From the NCBI GenBank assembly GCA_905221615.1, contig CAJNDT010004868.1, forward strand, positions 186,001-250,000: 64,000 nt of DNA. The letters are read 5' to 3'. Source of the stretch: Symbiodinium sp. CCMP2592 (Eukaryota > Sar > Dinophyceae > Suessiales > Symbiodiniaceae). Made by a program: the position numbers and the translations under genes. The notes beneath the pieces are model-generated. The model made no database searches and was not told the origin of the DNA. It worked only from the letters and a program-made list of their open reading frames with translations. How positions within the stretch are numbered: position 1 is the stretch's first letter; each line of letters opens with the position of its first letter. Positions 1 through 11,600 of this stretch are shown here, piece by piece.

Positions 1-59
1 CATCATCTATCACGTGCCATCATGATGAACCATAATCCTCCTAATCATCGTTATCGCCC

Positions 60-235
60 GGCTGTCATCACCATCCTCCTCCTCCTCGTCGTCATCATCA
101 TCATCATCATCATCACTAGCCTTATCACTATCGTCATTGGCATCGTCACCACCGCCATCATCATCGTCAGCATAAGTATCATCATCATCACCAGCAGCAT
201 CAGCATCATCATGATCATCATCACCCTCACTTTAT
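60..235. repeat. Imperfect CAT/ATC trinucleotide microsatellite
   Basis: Runs of CAT/ATC/ACC triplets, purest at about 92-117. The 78-residue Ile/Thr-rich reading frame across it is a by-product of the repeat and not a gene. Confidence 0.9.
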
Positions 236-261
236 CTCTGTCGCAGTCGGGGGCCTGACTG

Positions 262-840
262 CTTGTCGCACTGGGGGCATGGTCATTGCCACAATGCCAA
301 AGATAAGCATCATTGGGTCTCGCGTTTAGATTAATCCGTTGCGCCTGGGCAGACTGTTCGCCGCAACACTTGGCGGTTCAGTGTACAAGGCTGAAAGACG
401 CCAAATATCACAGCCATGGGTTACCTTAGGAGGGGTCGAAGAACGCCCCGGCTTCTGGAACTTATTTAGGGCTTCGGGGGCCAAAAAAGCTCAGACACAA
501 ACACGAACCTGAATATCCCTGATGTTTTAGACCTGTTCGTGAATCGAAGCGCAGTATGGTATACTTATACGAGAGCAACAAGCGGGTATTAGGAATATTG
601 GTCAGACATCTAGATGAACATACCATCAGTACTAGGGACAATCGGGCTTGATGATGGAGGGACCTAGGATTGATTAAGAGAAATTCAGGAACCATGTTCA
701 CGAAAGTGTAGCTGATTTGGGTTGGACGGTTTAGGCCCTATCGGTGTGTATGGGGGTTTAGAGTTTGTTGTGCTAAGCAATGGGTCCAGTGGACAGACAG
801 CGATGAGTTCACAATCTCAGCATCACAGGTTCTTGTTCTG
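262..840. other. Unassigned sequence
   Basis: No long coding frame, no splice-bounded exon and no repeat stands out here. It is mixed-composition sequence, probably intergenic or intronic. Confidence 0.5.
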
Positions 841-965
841 AATGCACGTTCAGCGTTGTTGCCTTTGTTGTTAGTCTTGCTTTCAGTACTATGGACTTGT
901 TGGTATCATGTGCATTTCCGTTTCTGCGGCCATCCATTACTCTCTCAGCAACAACGAGACCACAG

Positions 966-1041
966 CTACTACTTACTGCTGCTACTGCTACTGCTGCTGC
1001 TACCACTGCAACTGCAACTGCATCTCCACCTCCTCCTATTG

Positions 1042-1109
<68 letters not shown>

Positions 1110-1196
1110 GCTACTGCTACTGCTACTGCTGCTGCTGCTGCTACTGCTACTGCTACTGCTACTGCTACTGCTACTGCTACTGCTACTGCTACTACT
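966..1196. repeat. ACT/CTG trinucleotide microsatellite
   Basis: Interrupted CTA/CTG triplets lead into a long pure (ACT)n run at about 1040-1110, then alternating ACT/GCT units to 1196. Three overlapping + strand frames (poly-Leu, poly-Thr, poly-Tyr/Cys) are only readings of the repeat. Confidence 0.95.
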
Positions 1197-1332
1197 CTGA
1201 GAATGTTAACATAATACCGTCATCATCAGAACAACAGCAGCAAAACATAGCATTAATAATCAAGAACGATTGCATAATGACAGTATTCATATTGATAACT
1301 GCTACTGCACCTCCACAACTACTGCTTATGGT

Positions 1333-1500
1333 TTGGGGGAGCTTTTTCGCGTTCGCCTCCGGCAGCCTTGGCCCAGAGCGCGTGGAGGGGGCCGGAGAAA
1401 CCCGTCGGCCTTCCACGCACAGGCCATGGTCTTGATGCACAGCAATGATTCGCTTGAAACAAGCCATATCAATCTGTCGTTGCGGGTATTTGTTGGTTGA
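1333..1500 (+). other. Possible exon, unknown protein
   Basis: A GC-rich island just after the microsatellite is open in one frame to a stop at 1498-1500 and reads plausibly (for example PSAFHAQAMVLMHSNDSLE). No clear acceptor or homology was seen, and another frame is also open over part of it. Treat as a weak exon candidate. Confidence 0.25.
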
Positions 1501-2036
1501 GATAGTGGCTGCCTGCAGTTGTGCCTGCATGTCGTTTGCGACTTGTGAGTCGTTTATCGTGAACAGTATCCGTTCTCCCTGGTATCAGGGTGTTCTTCGT
1601 GTTATTTGCCGCACTTCTCTGTGTGCTAACTTTTCCCGTGCACGGCTGAAGAATCTTCCTTTGTCGGATGTAGGCATTGAGCCCACAAACCTCGTCATAA
1701 ATCAGCTCGCCGGGTGCACCACAGGATCTTGGGGCCTGGGACTTACGCACGGACTGAGCGGTCAGACACGACTAGATATGTGGCGGAGGTTTCGGTTATT
1801 TGCTTTATACGCCCACTTTGAAAAACATGTGCGATGGTGCCCCGCTGAAGGGTGCGATTCTTGAACTGGCTTTTGCAGCCCTTGTATTGGCTTGGGAACT
1901 CCGAGCTGAAAATTCGGTTTTCAATTCGGCAGCGTAGACAAAGACGTAACTTCGCCCAGACCTCGAATGGAGGTGTCGTTCATTCAACATGGTAATCTCA
2001 TTGCACGACCTTTCCTTCGATCGAGACCCCAAAAGC

Positions 2037-2965
2037 TAAACCTAAACTCCAAAGCCGTAAACTATACAGATAAGCCCCAAACCCCCAAAACCGTAAACCC
2101 GAAACCCTAAACCCTAAACTATACAGATAAGCCCCAAACCCCCAAAACCGTAAACCCGAAACCCTAAACCCTAAACTATACAGATAAGCCCCAAAACCCC
2201 CAAAACCCTAAACCCGAAACCCTAAACCCTAAACTCTACAGACAAGCCCCAAACCCCCAAAACCCTAAACCCTAAACTATACAGATAAGCCCCAAAACCC
2301 CAAAACCCTAAACCCGAAACCCTAAACCCTAAACTCTACAGACAAGCCCCAAACCCCCAAAACCCTAAACCCTAAACTATACAGATAAGCCCCAAAACCC
2401 CAAAACCCTAAACCCGAAACCCTAAACCCTAAACTCTACAGACAAGCCCCAAACCCCCAAAACCCTAAACCCTAAACTATACAGATAAGCCCCAAAACCC
2501 CAAAACCCTAAACCCGAAACCCTAAACCCTAAACTCTACAGACAAGCCCCAAACCCCCAAAACCCTAAACCCTAAACTATACAGATAAGCCCCAAAACCC
2601 CAAAACCCTAAACCGAAACCCTAAACCCTAAACTCTACAGACAAGCCCCAAACCCCCAAAACCCTAAACCCTATACAATAAGCCCCAAAACCCCAAAACC
2701 CTAAACTAAACCCTAAACTCTACAGACAAGCCCCAAACCCCCAAAACCCTAAACCCTAAACTATACAGATAAGCCCCAAAACCCCAAAACCCTAAACCCG
2801 AAACCCTAAACCCTAAACTCTACAGACAAGCCCCAAACCCCCAAAACCCTAAACCCTAAACTATACAGATAAGCCCCAAAACCCCAAAACCCTAAACCCG
2901 AAACCCTAAACCCTAAACTCTACAGACAAGCCCCAAACCCCCAAAACCCTAAACCCTAAACTATA
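2037..2965. repeat. Telomere-like satellite array with about 100-bp higher-order unit
   Basis: The array is built from CCCTAAA-type heptads, CCCCAAAA octads and two alternating linkers, ACTATACAGATAAGCCCC and ACTCTACAGACAAGCCCC. The linker ACAGATAAGC recurs at 2281, 2381, 2481 and 2581, so the higher-order unit is exactly 100 bp there, made of two subunits of about 50 bp. Units near 2640-2700 carry small deletions. The left part (2060-2200) has a simpler unit of about 57 bp with CCGTAAA variants. The array ends abruptly at the LINE insertion at 2965/2966 and resumes briefly at 12934. Confidence 0.95.
2954..2965 (+). repeat. Left target-site duplication of the LINE
   Basis: CCCTAAACTATA lies at the end of the satellite array directly before the element leader. 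The identical 12 bases stand at 12934-12945 directly after the element tail and continue into the same satellite linker (CAGATAAGCCCC), as expected if the array was split by the insertion. Confidence 0.85.
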
Positions 2966-3442
2966 GGCGTTTGGCCCAGGTCAGTTTCCCTTAGTGGTCA
3001 CCTGGGTACAAACCCTAGCGTGGCATTAGCTGCCCGCGGCGACGCCAGTGGACCGCAAGTGCGCACTGGTGTCTGCTTTTTCCAACTGCCACTGTACGCC
3101 TCGCGAGGTGGCTTGTTGTTTGGCCCTACCTTTGGTAGCTGGCTTTGGGGCGGAGTTCCCCCAATTTTGAGATCCGGTGGTGCATGGGTTGCTCCCGGAC
3201 TTTCTCCTATATCCTCTTCTGCCTTCTGAACCGGCTCCTGGGTGATTGCCACGGCGCGGCCCCGCAAGGGAGAGCCGGCTCTCCACAGGCGCCAGCGCCG
3301 CTTCCGTACTGGTGCGCGAACTTTGCTGAGGGCGGCAGTGAGTGGCCTCTTTCGGCCCTCCCAAGAGGATCTTCGCCGAGCTGCAAGAACATTGGCAGGC
3401 CACCACTCCAAATCGGGTCTACCACTGCAGGCTACAGCGATA

Positions 3443-4510
3443 ATGTCGTGGCAATGCACGGCATGCAAGCAATGGGCAAAGGCCACGGCGGCCTTTTGCC
3501 CACAATGTGGTACGGCGAGGTACAACTACGCTGGCACAGGTTCAGGGGCCCCATGGTCGGCCGAGCCGGACTATGGGGAGGACGATGCCAGTTGGTGGAC
3601 GCGGCGAAGACCGAAGTCCCCCAGATCAAGGCCCTCGCAGTCACCGCGACCACGAGGCAAAGGCGGTCAGCCCCCGGGCAAGCAAAAGGGCAAGCCCAAG
3701 GGTGGGCGCGGCCCCAAGGAGAAGCCCCCGAGGAGCGAGCAACCGAAGCCACCCAAGCTGGAGGCTTTGCCTGTGGCCCCGGAAGCCACGCCACCACGAC
3801 CTACGGGTGGTGCTGCGCCTAGCTCGAGTTCCAGCGGCCAAGATCCTCTTCTACGAGCCCTACTGGCGCATGTCGCTTCGCAGGACAATGTGCCAGAGGA
3901 GCTGGCCAGCCTGGTCCGGCAGCATTCAGAGGACTCACATCGTGTGCAGAGCAGACAGATGCACAAGATGGTTGCCAGGCAGCAGGAGGCCAAACGGTCT
4001 CTTGTCAAGGTGCGCCTCGAGAGGCAGGCGTACGAGACTGCGTGGGGCCAGTACTTGGGGCAGATTGCCCAATTGCTGGAGACGCAGCTGGCAGAGAGAA
4101 CCAAGGCGCTGGCGAGCTACGACGCCTCGGAGGAGACGTGGAAGACGCAGCTCGACGAGGCCTCGGTGGAGCTGGCAAAACAAGCTTCGCAGACTGCGGA
4201 CAAGGCTCTGGCTATGGAAGTACAGGAGATTTCCGAAGACGAGATGGATGCCAGGGAACAGCAGGTGGACGAAGCGATTGCGGAGGAGGCAAAGGCGGCG
4301 CAGGCCCGCCAACAGCGGGAACAAGCCGATCTCAAGGCGGCCGAGCTCCTCACCGCGATGCAGCAGATGCGGCAAAGCCTCCCCGAAAAGGCGCGGGAAG
4401 GCTCGCGCACACCACGGCGCTCTGGCTCGAAGGATCGCGAAACCGAGTCTGGCAAGGTGGAGACTGCTGGCGAACCAAAGGCTGTGCCCCCTGGTGCGGC
4501 CCGTACATGA
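3443..4510 (+). CDS. LINE ORF1 protein (zinc ribbon plus coiled coil)
   Basis: About 355 residues from the ATG at 3443. The open frame extends further 5' (from 3242), but ATG 3443 puts a compact zinc ribbon at the N-terminus: MSWQCTAC...FCPQCGTARY with C5, C8, C19 and C22. A basic Pro/Lys/Arg-rich segment follows (residues about 55-120), then a Ser/Pro linker and a long charged, Ala/Gln/Glu-rich region (about 140-330) with coiled-coil character. The predicted role is an RNA-binding chaperone that coats the element transcript, as for other LINE ORF1 proteins. Its stop TGA (4508-4510) overlaps the ORF2 start ATG (4507-4509) as ATGA. That arrangement fits termination-reinitiation, used by several LINEs to express ORF2. 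Confidence 0.75.
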   Translation: MSWQCTACKQWAKATAAFCPQCGTARYNYAGTGSGAPWSAEPDYGEDDASWWTRRRPKSPRSRPSQSPRPRGKGGQPPGKQKGKPKGGRGPKEKPPRSEQPKPPKLEALPVAPEATPPRPTGGAAPSSSSSGQDPLLRALLAHVASQDNVPEELASLVRQHSEDSHRVQSRQMHKMVARQQEAKRSLVKVRLERQAYETAWGQYLGQIAQLLETQLAERTKALASYDASEETWKTQLDEASVELAKQASQTADKALAMEVQEISEDEMDAREQQVDEAIAEEAKAAQARQQREQADLKAAELLTAMQQMRQSLPEKAREGSRTPRRSGSKDRETESGKVETAGEPKAVPPGAART

Positions 4511-5409
4511 GCCCCTTTGGTCAGTACGGGCCGGAAGGTTTCCCGGGCTGCGGCCTGGAAGGGGTGACTGTGGAAAGTCACTCGATTTGTTTTGAGGATG
4601 ACTATGTGGATGTTTGGCGAGCCGGCTTCCTGGCCTTGCAGCTGCACCACGAGTTGATCTTCGAAGACCTCGGCCACCTTCTCACTTGGGATGTTGATCC
4701 GAGGCTACAGACGGCCCCCTGCTGGGGAGCCGAAGCAGTGAGCGACTCTGTACAGTGGGATGTTTTCCTCCCGGTAGGCCCTGATTCTGACGGCTGTGGG
4801 CGACAGTTGGACTGCAGTGCCACCCGGAGGATTGAGTCTTCGGGGATGGGGATCGACGTGCGCATGGGTTCGAAGCCGTCGCTTTCCCCACCTATCGAAG
4901 ATTCGTCTTTTGGAGATGGTCCTGGGGTCCCTGTCGACAGGGCAGCCGCAGGATCTTTAGGGCGATGCAAGAGTAGGCTGACAGCTGCCACCGATGCAAT
5001 TTCGTCCCCTCTGTCGCAGCTTGTGCCGCCCGAAGCGAGCACAGCCAGGTGTCCAGGTCCGAGCATCCTTCACACCACTCCCCACCCTCTCCCACTGCGA
5101 GTGTGTTTCTCCACTGGCTCATGCGCCCAGTCGAATGCCTGGAAGCGAGACCTCGGGCGGATCTGTCGTTGTCCAACACCTCCCTCCGACACGGACTGCG
5201 CTGTTGGCCTCCGCCACGCGCTGTTCTCACCGGAGGTTTCTTTCCGAGGAGCAACAAGGCCCTTCGACTCAGACGACCTCTCCCTGCTTCCCGCGACAAC
5301 TCAAGGGAGTGATAGTGTTAATTGTGGGTGGCTGCCGGCACACAGCTTTCACCTCCCTAAGCCTTCAGATTGCTGCAGCAGTGCCCCTGCACCCTGCAGA
5401 GCAAGATAG
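4507..5409 (+). CDS. LINE ORF2, N-terminal segment (frame 1)
   Basis: Begins with the ATG that overlaps the ORF1 stop. The protein starts MSPFGQYGPEGFPGCG and continues with acidic and aromatic stretches, then a Ser/Pro-rich region. The frame closes at 5409. The next segment is open in another frame from 4994, so translation must shift frame between about 5150 and 5400 in a Pro/Ser-rich low-complexity stretch. I cannot place the lesion exactly. No known domain was recognised here. Confidence 0.55.
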   Translation: MSPFGQYGPEGFPGCGLEGVTVESHSICFEDDYVDVWRAGFLALQLHHELIFEDLGHLLTWDVDPRLQTAPCWGAEAVSDSVQWDVFLPVGPDSDGCGRQLDCSATRRIESSGMGIDVRMGSKPSLSPPIEDSSFGDGPGVPVDRAAAGSLGRCKSRLTAATDAISSPLSQLVPPEASTARCPGPSILHTTPHPLPLRVCFSTGSCAQSNAWKRDLGRICRCPTPPSDTDCAVGLRHALFSPEVSFRGATRPFDSDDLSLLPATTQGSDSVNCGWLPAHSFHLPKPSDCCSSAPAPCRAR

Positions 5410-7900
5410 GTGGGAAATCCGAGCCAGACCATTGCCTGAGGCCCCTGCCGAGAGTGTGCCGACCACAGACGGACCACCCGATGCAAGCATTGGTCCCGCG
5501 CAGTATGTGCTCTTCGATACCGAGGGGCATTTAAGGGTTCGTCCCCGCGGCGCAATGTGGTCCCTAGATCACCTGGTTTCTGACATCCTTGGGATCTTGC
5601 CGAGAACAAAATCCATTAGGATGCTGACCCGCAAACTGCATGGGCTGCCCAGCCTTCAGGTTGCTGCAACACAAAGAGATGCGGATGTGGGAGCAGAGGC
5701 CATGCCACTTGACCTCAGGGAGCTAACAGGCCATGTCTGTACCCTCCACGTAAGGCCAGGTATGTTGCAGGCAGAGGTACAGCAGCTCTACCGGGAAACC
5801 TGTCCCGCCGCCTTCCTCCCTGCACTACCTTTCAGAGTCGTTAAGCCTGACGGCACTGCCTTTGAGGCTGTACCGGGCCAGCTCAGCGAGCTTGACCATT
5901 TCCGGGCTACAGTCAATGGTGAATTTGTGCCAGACCGAGCGCTGGCTGCACAGGCCCAGGCCAGGCAGGCGATTCTTGACACATCCACAACTACCACTGA
6001 GATGCACGTGCCCGGCCTGCTCGGACGCGAAGGTAGCCTGCAGACTAGGCTCGCCGCCTTCCCGCACTCTCTCAGCCAAGTGCGGCTCATACCCGAGAGC
6101 CTTTGCGCACACCTAGGGGCGAGACTGCCCGTCGGGCATCTTCGCCTCTTCCCACATGCCTGCACTGACTGCAGAGCGCAAACTGCGCCTTTCCACATGC
6201 TTGTGCGTGGCTTCCCGCCAGTGAAACTTGAGGGTGCCCCCGGTTTCTCCCTTGTTGAGTACTGTGGACTCGCTGCCAGCCAACTAGATGAGGAGGTCAG
6301 AACTGTGCAGGTTATCACCACGAGTCTGCCCGGGCTGCTTGAACCTCAAATAGTTGTCACGGCGCAAGCTGATGATGTCAGTGGGTTTCTTCTCCCCGTT
6401 GATCTGCGATGCCTCCCAGCTGGAGAGGTGATCCCTGTTATGCTACGGCCAGGCATGACCCACGACGAGCTCCTCGAAGCTGTCTTTCTTGAGGTTCCTG
6501 AGGCGCGCCAGGTTTTGCAGGAGCTCGCCGCTCCAGAGGCCATCCACTTCCAAGATGCCCAGGGCCAGATCTACGAACATCTCCCTGAGTGTCTCGCCTC
6601 CCTGCAGTGGCTGGTGTTGAGGCTGACGGCCAATCCCTTTGGGTTCCAGGCCCGGCCAGCTGACCCAATAGCTCCGCCGCTAACCCCGACATCCACGACC
6701 ACTACGCAAGCACTCGCGCGAAACAGAGCTGGGCAGACAGTAAGCTTCATCCTTGTTGCTCCGGCCAGGACCATCAGGCTTCCTCCTGTGCGGCTCCAAG
6801 AAGCAGATCCCACTGGGGCAGTCATTGAGCTTGTACAAGCTGCTGCAAGCATGGGATTGCTCGGGCAACCTTTCCAGCTTCAACTGCCCCCTGCTTTGCC
6901 ATGGACAACCAGCCATCAGCACTTTGTGATTCCCTTGCTCCTGACACACCCGGGTCAGGCTCCGACGGTCTTGTACGACCCGGGGCTGGACGGCACGCAA
7001 ATTCACAGCATTACAGTCGGAGAAGGAGCACTTGGCGAAGAGCTGTTGACTGGACCCTTGAGACGCCAAGGTGCCTCAATTTATGTCAATGGAATCCATG
7101 TCAATGGGATGCGTCGAGCCTTGCAGACTGGGGATCTTGTGCAACAGCTGGGGCCCCAGAGATATATTGGCACTGTGCGTAATGTTGGCCCACTTCTGGC
7201 CCACATTAGCCGTCTTCGTTGCCTGTCCTTCCCCCTCGCCCTTCCGCCATTTGGCCTCTTCGAGGGCCCAAATGGGCCATGTGTCGCCCCACTGCAAGGG
7301 GTTGCAAGCATGCAAGAGCTCGTCATCAATGCCTTCGAGCGGCGGCTGGACAGGCTCGGGCGGCCGGGCGCTGGCAAAAAAAGCGTTTGGGTGCTGCAGC
7401 CTGCCCGTGCACCGCATATCCTGTGGCTCGACATTGCCACCACGCCAACCGTGCAACAGGCAACACCGTTGCTCCAGGCCACGGGCTTGTTTCCAGATGA
7501 CACCACAGTCGTCGAAGCAGACTACGAGGCCAACACGCTTGTCATGGACTCGTTTCTTGCCCTGCCAACTGCGGCACCCTATGTTACTTGCACTCTGGCG
7601 GATCCCTTCGCGCCGACACACTTGCTCCTTCTGCACCCGACACCAGGAGCCGAGCCCCCTTTCAGCTCGCTGCCACTTACACCGCTCATGCGTTTTCTCC
7701 CTGTCGGGGCGGCATCCACTGGCATGCACTTGCTGACCGTTCGTGGACCGGTGATCAGCCCCAGTCTTGCTGGCGAAAGTACCGCTCCCGCAGCGGTTCC
7801 TGCCGTGCATGACGAGCCGCCTGCCGCCGAAGCTGAAGAGGAAGCGCAAAGCCTGAGTCTCCTGCAGCACCAAGTTGTCATCCGGCGCGGAGTGCCCCCC
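5290..7900 (+). CDS. LINE ORF2, long N-terminal region (frame 2)
   Basis: This segment belongs to a frame open from 4994 to 8032; the part that reads as protein runs from about 5290 to 7900, nearly 870 residues. It contains no catalytic domain I recognise. Short motifs recur: LHVRPGMLQAEVQQLY near 5745-5790 and VMLRPGMTHDELLEAVF near 6438-6487, each followed by a Leu/Glu-rich helix, which suggests internal duplication. It lies upstream of the RNase H domain. The frame is lost in a run of C residues near 7896-7905, the likely site of a one-base slip, and continues in the frame that carries RNase H. Confidence 0.6.
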
Positions 7901-8651
7901 CCCAACTGGCGCTGCCGCTCTTACTGCACCTGCTTCGTCCCCACTTTGCTCCGCGACCGACTTCGTCCCCGGCTGCAACTCCCTGGATCCCCAGGGCCCG
8001 GGCGTCAGTCAATCAGGTGCTACGGCTCATAATCAGCCTTGTGCGCACCGGGGACTCGCTGTTGTGACCCCCTTTGGTCGGAGGCTTCTCAGGGCTGCGG
8101 GCGGTACGAAGCGCACACATGGCGCGATCAGCCTCGACGATGCTCTCTCTGCTCACCCTCCACGTGAGGACAAGCATAGCGGCCCCACTCCCAAGGGTGC
8201 GAGCCCATCCATGCACTGCTTGGACAGCCTACGCGCCCTTCTGCCTGCCTTGGACGACTGGGCCGCCTGCTGGACCACGGCTCCACCCTTCCGGGTCTGT
8301 GGTGCCGCAAAGGCTGCTCTATCTGGTCGACATGCTGCTGGGGCCTGGCCCATCTCCGAGATCCAGCTCTTCACAGACGGATCCTTCATGAAACCTGGAC
8401 ACTTCGGATGGGCTGTCACTGTCTTTGAGAAGTGCCATGATGGGTATGGAGAGTGGTTGAATTTTCTAGGTTACTTCAGTGGTTCTCTTCAGCCCTGGGC
8501 TGCTAAGGGACTCTGTGGGACCGATGATAACATAGATGCCGAAGCGGTTGCTTTCTGTGTTGCTACACTGTGGGCCTCCTCCTGCCCGCCAGACATGCCC
8601 CTCAGCATCTGGTCTGATTGTCAGTCGTCCTGCAGGTTGTCACTGGCCTAG
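7875..8651 (+). CDS. LINE ORF2, RNase H segment (frame 3)
   Basis: The region from about 8365 encodes the first three acidic motifs of a type-I RNase H fold: IQLFTDGSF (8368-8394), DAEAVAF (about 8535-8555) and IWSDCQS (about 8606-8627). The fourth, histidine-bearing motif (AAWVPSHVGLPPNELTD) follows in the next segment, so the domain is split by a frame change of one base near 8620-8640, in CAGTCGTCCTGCAG. RNase H would remove the RNA strand during target-primed reverse transcription. Its position N-terminal to the endonuclease and RT is unusual for LINEs. Confidence 0.75.
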   Translation: MSSGAECPPPTGAAALTAPASSPLCSATDFVPGCNSLDPQGPGVSQSGATAHNQPCAHRGLAVVTPFGRRLLRAAGGTKRTHGAISLDDALSAHPPREDKHSGPTPKGASPSMHCLDSLRALLPALDDWAACWTTAPPFRVCGAAKAALSGRHAAGAWPISEIQLFTDGSFMKPGHFGWAVTVFEKCHDGYGEWLNFLGYFSGSLQPWAAKGLCGTDDNIDAEAVAFCVATLWASSCPPDMPLSIWSDCQSSCRLSLA

Positions 8652-11600
8652 CCGATTGTCAGCGACAGGGCAACACTGCGCAATTGCTCTGCCGCACGAG
8701 GCACCTCTTCCAGGCCCTCCAGAGGCGCCCCCGCCCTGTATGTGCTGCCTGGGTACCGAGCCATGTGGGCCTCCCGCCCAATGAGCTCACGGATATCATA
8801 GCCAAGTTTGCATGCCAAGAAACGGCCAAGCCGCTCCCCGCGAAGGTCTTCAGGTTGCTGTTGGATCCGACCCTAGGATGGCTGTGGCATTTCTTATGGC
8901 CGGCGCCCTCCTTGCCCCCGCTTGCCGCGCTCGTTGAGGGCAGCTATGAGCCACCCGACGCAGTGCCGCTGTCATGTGTGCCGAGCGCCCTCCCGGTACA
9001 CGGTCGAAAAGAAGGGGGCTCCAAGCTGCTGCATCTGTGTTCTTACAACGTGCAGTCGATGCGCGGTAAAAAGGACATCCTGCGGGAACTGTTTGCGGCA
9101 AAGCAACAGCACATCATCTTCTTCCAAGAGACGCGTGCTACCGATGGTTGCTGCAATGCGCAAGACTACTACGAGGTGCGCGGGCCAGCGCACAAGGGTA
9201 ATTTAGGGTGCGCTATCTGGGTTGCGAGGTCCTCTCCCTTGGGCGCAATAGACAAGCGGCATGTCAAGGTGCTCCATGCGGAGCCCCGTCTCCTTATTGC
9301 AAGGCTCAACGCACCCCGGCTAAGCTGTTACCTGGTAAGCGCCCATGCGCCGCACTCCGGATGCACCTCCGAGGAAATCCGGACGTGGTGGGAGGCCACT
9401 GGGCTCAAAGTTGGCGCTCGTTGCACTGGCCGTATCCCTGTCTTCTATGGCTGTGATGCCAACGCGCAGCTGGGACAGGTCACTGGGCCAGGCATAGGGG
9501 CGCATGCTGCCGATGTGGAGACTTTCGGGGGAGAGATGCTCCGCTACCACTGCGCGACACATGCTCTCTGTGCACCCTCCACCTTCGCTGGAGCACGAGG
9601 GCTCATGGAGCATGCGGACCCATCTGCCTACACCTGGGTGTCGCCGTCCGGGGGCAAGTACCGCTTGGACTACCTTCTGCTTCCCCAGAGCCTACTACCG
9701 GCTGTGAGATCATGCCAGGTCTTCCATGGCTTCGACGACGGCGGGCCCGATGATCATTTCCCAGTCTCCGTGACTCTAGTGATTGCCGGATTACCAGAGG
9801 GTGCCCCCACTTTCGAGTACTCACGTATTCGGCTGCGCGAGGTTCGCGAGGCACAAGTTCCGGTCCATGATGCTTGCCAGGCACTTGCTTCCCATCCATG
9901 GTCTGGAAATGTGCACGAACATGTCGCCTGTCTTGACCGGGCCATCTGGACCTGTTGTAAAGAGGCCTCGGCTGCCCCCAGGCCACGCCGACCCTATGTG
10001 CATGAGGACAGCTGGGCCCTAATCCGCCAGCGGAAGAGCCTGTTGGGCCAGATCCACGACGAGAGCCACCGAGCCGCCAGAGCTCGTCTCCTCCTCGGCT
10101 TCCGAACCCTCTGTGTGCAAACAGGACACAGGAGCCGCAATCGCCGCACCTTGCTGCGTATCGCCTCCACTCTGTCTGCCTCGGTCGAGGCCAAGGCCCA
10201 GCTCATCAGCCACAGGAAGGCCCTCCGCAAGGAACTCGTCAGAAGCCTTGCACAGGCTAAGGCAGCTTACATTGAAGAGGTGGCACAGCGTTTTGTTCAT
10301 GCTTCCCGGAAGGCCGATGTCCGAGCACTGTTTGAGGCCCTCCGCTTTTTCCGGCCTGCGGGCAAAGGAGTGTTTAAGGGTTTCGGGCCACTTGCTGTCC
10401 TGCATGATGCAGAAGGGGCGCCGGCTGCTACCCACAGCCAACAGCAGGAACTGCACCGCCGACACTTCGAAGGCCAAGAGGCAGGGCACGTCGTCGACAA
10501 GGACAGCCTTTGCGCACCTGTCGCGGAGATTCCCTCGGGCGCCAGGTTCCGACTCCAAGACCTCCCAACGTTGCATCAGGTTGAGGTCTGCATCCGCCAG
10601 TCCAGAGACGGCAAAGCTCCCGGCCCGTCGGGGATTCCGATCTGTGTTTGGAAAGCCTGCCCGGATGTGTCGGCAGCAGCCTTGCTGCCCATCTTCCTCA
10701 AATCACACGTGAGGTTGACCGAGCCCATCCAATATCGCGGTGCCAAACTCTCTGCCCTATTCAAAAAGGCAGGACTCGCGATCCGGGCGGAAAGTTTTAG
10801 GAGCATCGCTTTGATGGATCCCTCTGCGAAAATCCATCACAAGTTGATGCGACCTGGACTTCTTGAGAATATCGAGATGCTCCGGGCGCCGCTCCAGCAA
10901 GGATGTTTGCCCAACAGCCTGCCCACGGCACTTACGCATTTCCTTACCACCAAGATGCGGACCGCCAGCTTGAAGGGACTGTCATCGGCGGTTGTTTTTC
11001 TCGACCTCACAGCCGCTTATTATCGTCTTATCAGGGAGGCGATCGTCGATACTGCTGTCAGCGACGACAAGCTGTGTTCGGTTTTGCAACGGCTCCAGAT
11101 TGCCCCGGAACAAGTCTGTGAGGTCGAGGCTTTTGTGCGTCAGGGTGGCCTTCTGCCAACGGCATCCCCACACTTCAAACGAGCCCTCGCCATGATGTAC
11201 CGGCACACCTTCTTTGTAATGGACGGGCTGCAGGATATCACGGCTACCACTGTTGGCTCGAGGCCAGGCGATGCCATCTCGGATACCATGTTTGCCCTTG
11301 CCGCTACTAGCCTTCTAGCCGAGGTTGGGGACCAGCTCAGTGGATGTGGGCTCCCCGGCTACAATGTCCCCACATGGGCCGACGATCTGGCCCTGCCGAT
11401 CACAGCACCTGCACCACGGCTCACAGAGGCAATCGAGCTCACAGGCCGAGTGCTACACCAGGCCTGCCTGAAGCGTGCTATGCAGCCCAACTACGGGCAG
11501 GGCAAAACGGAGGCGCTGGTCTCCTTCACAGGCCCCGGCGCCAGGCTAGCCGCCAAGGACCTGTTCAGAACAGGCGCGGGCTGTGTAGAGTTGCAGGTCG

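Noticed and set aside
3242-3442. ORF1 start upstream of 3443
   Set aside because: The extension is Arg-rich without conserved features and the first good ATG context next to a zinc ribbon is 3443; the extension is probably leader.
4042-4506. Upstream extension of the frame-1 LINE reading inside ORF1
   Set aside because: ORF1 frame has the zinc ribbon and coiled coil; the frame-1 part before ATG 4507 is a shadow.
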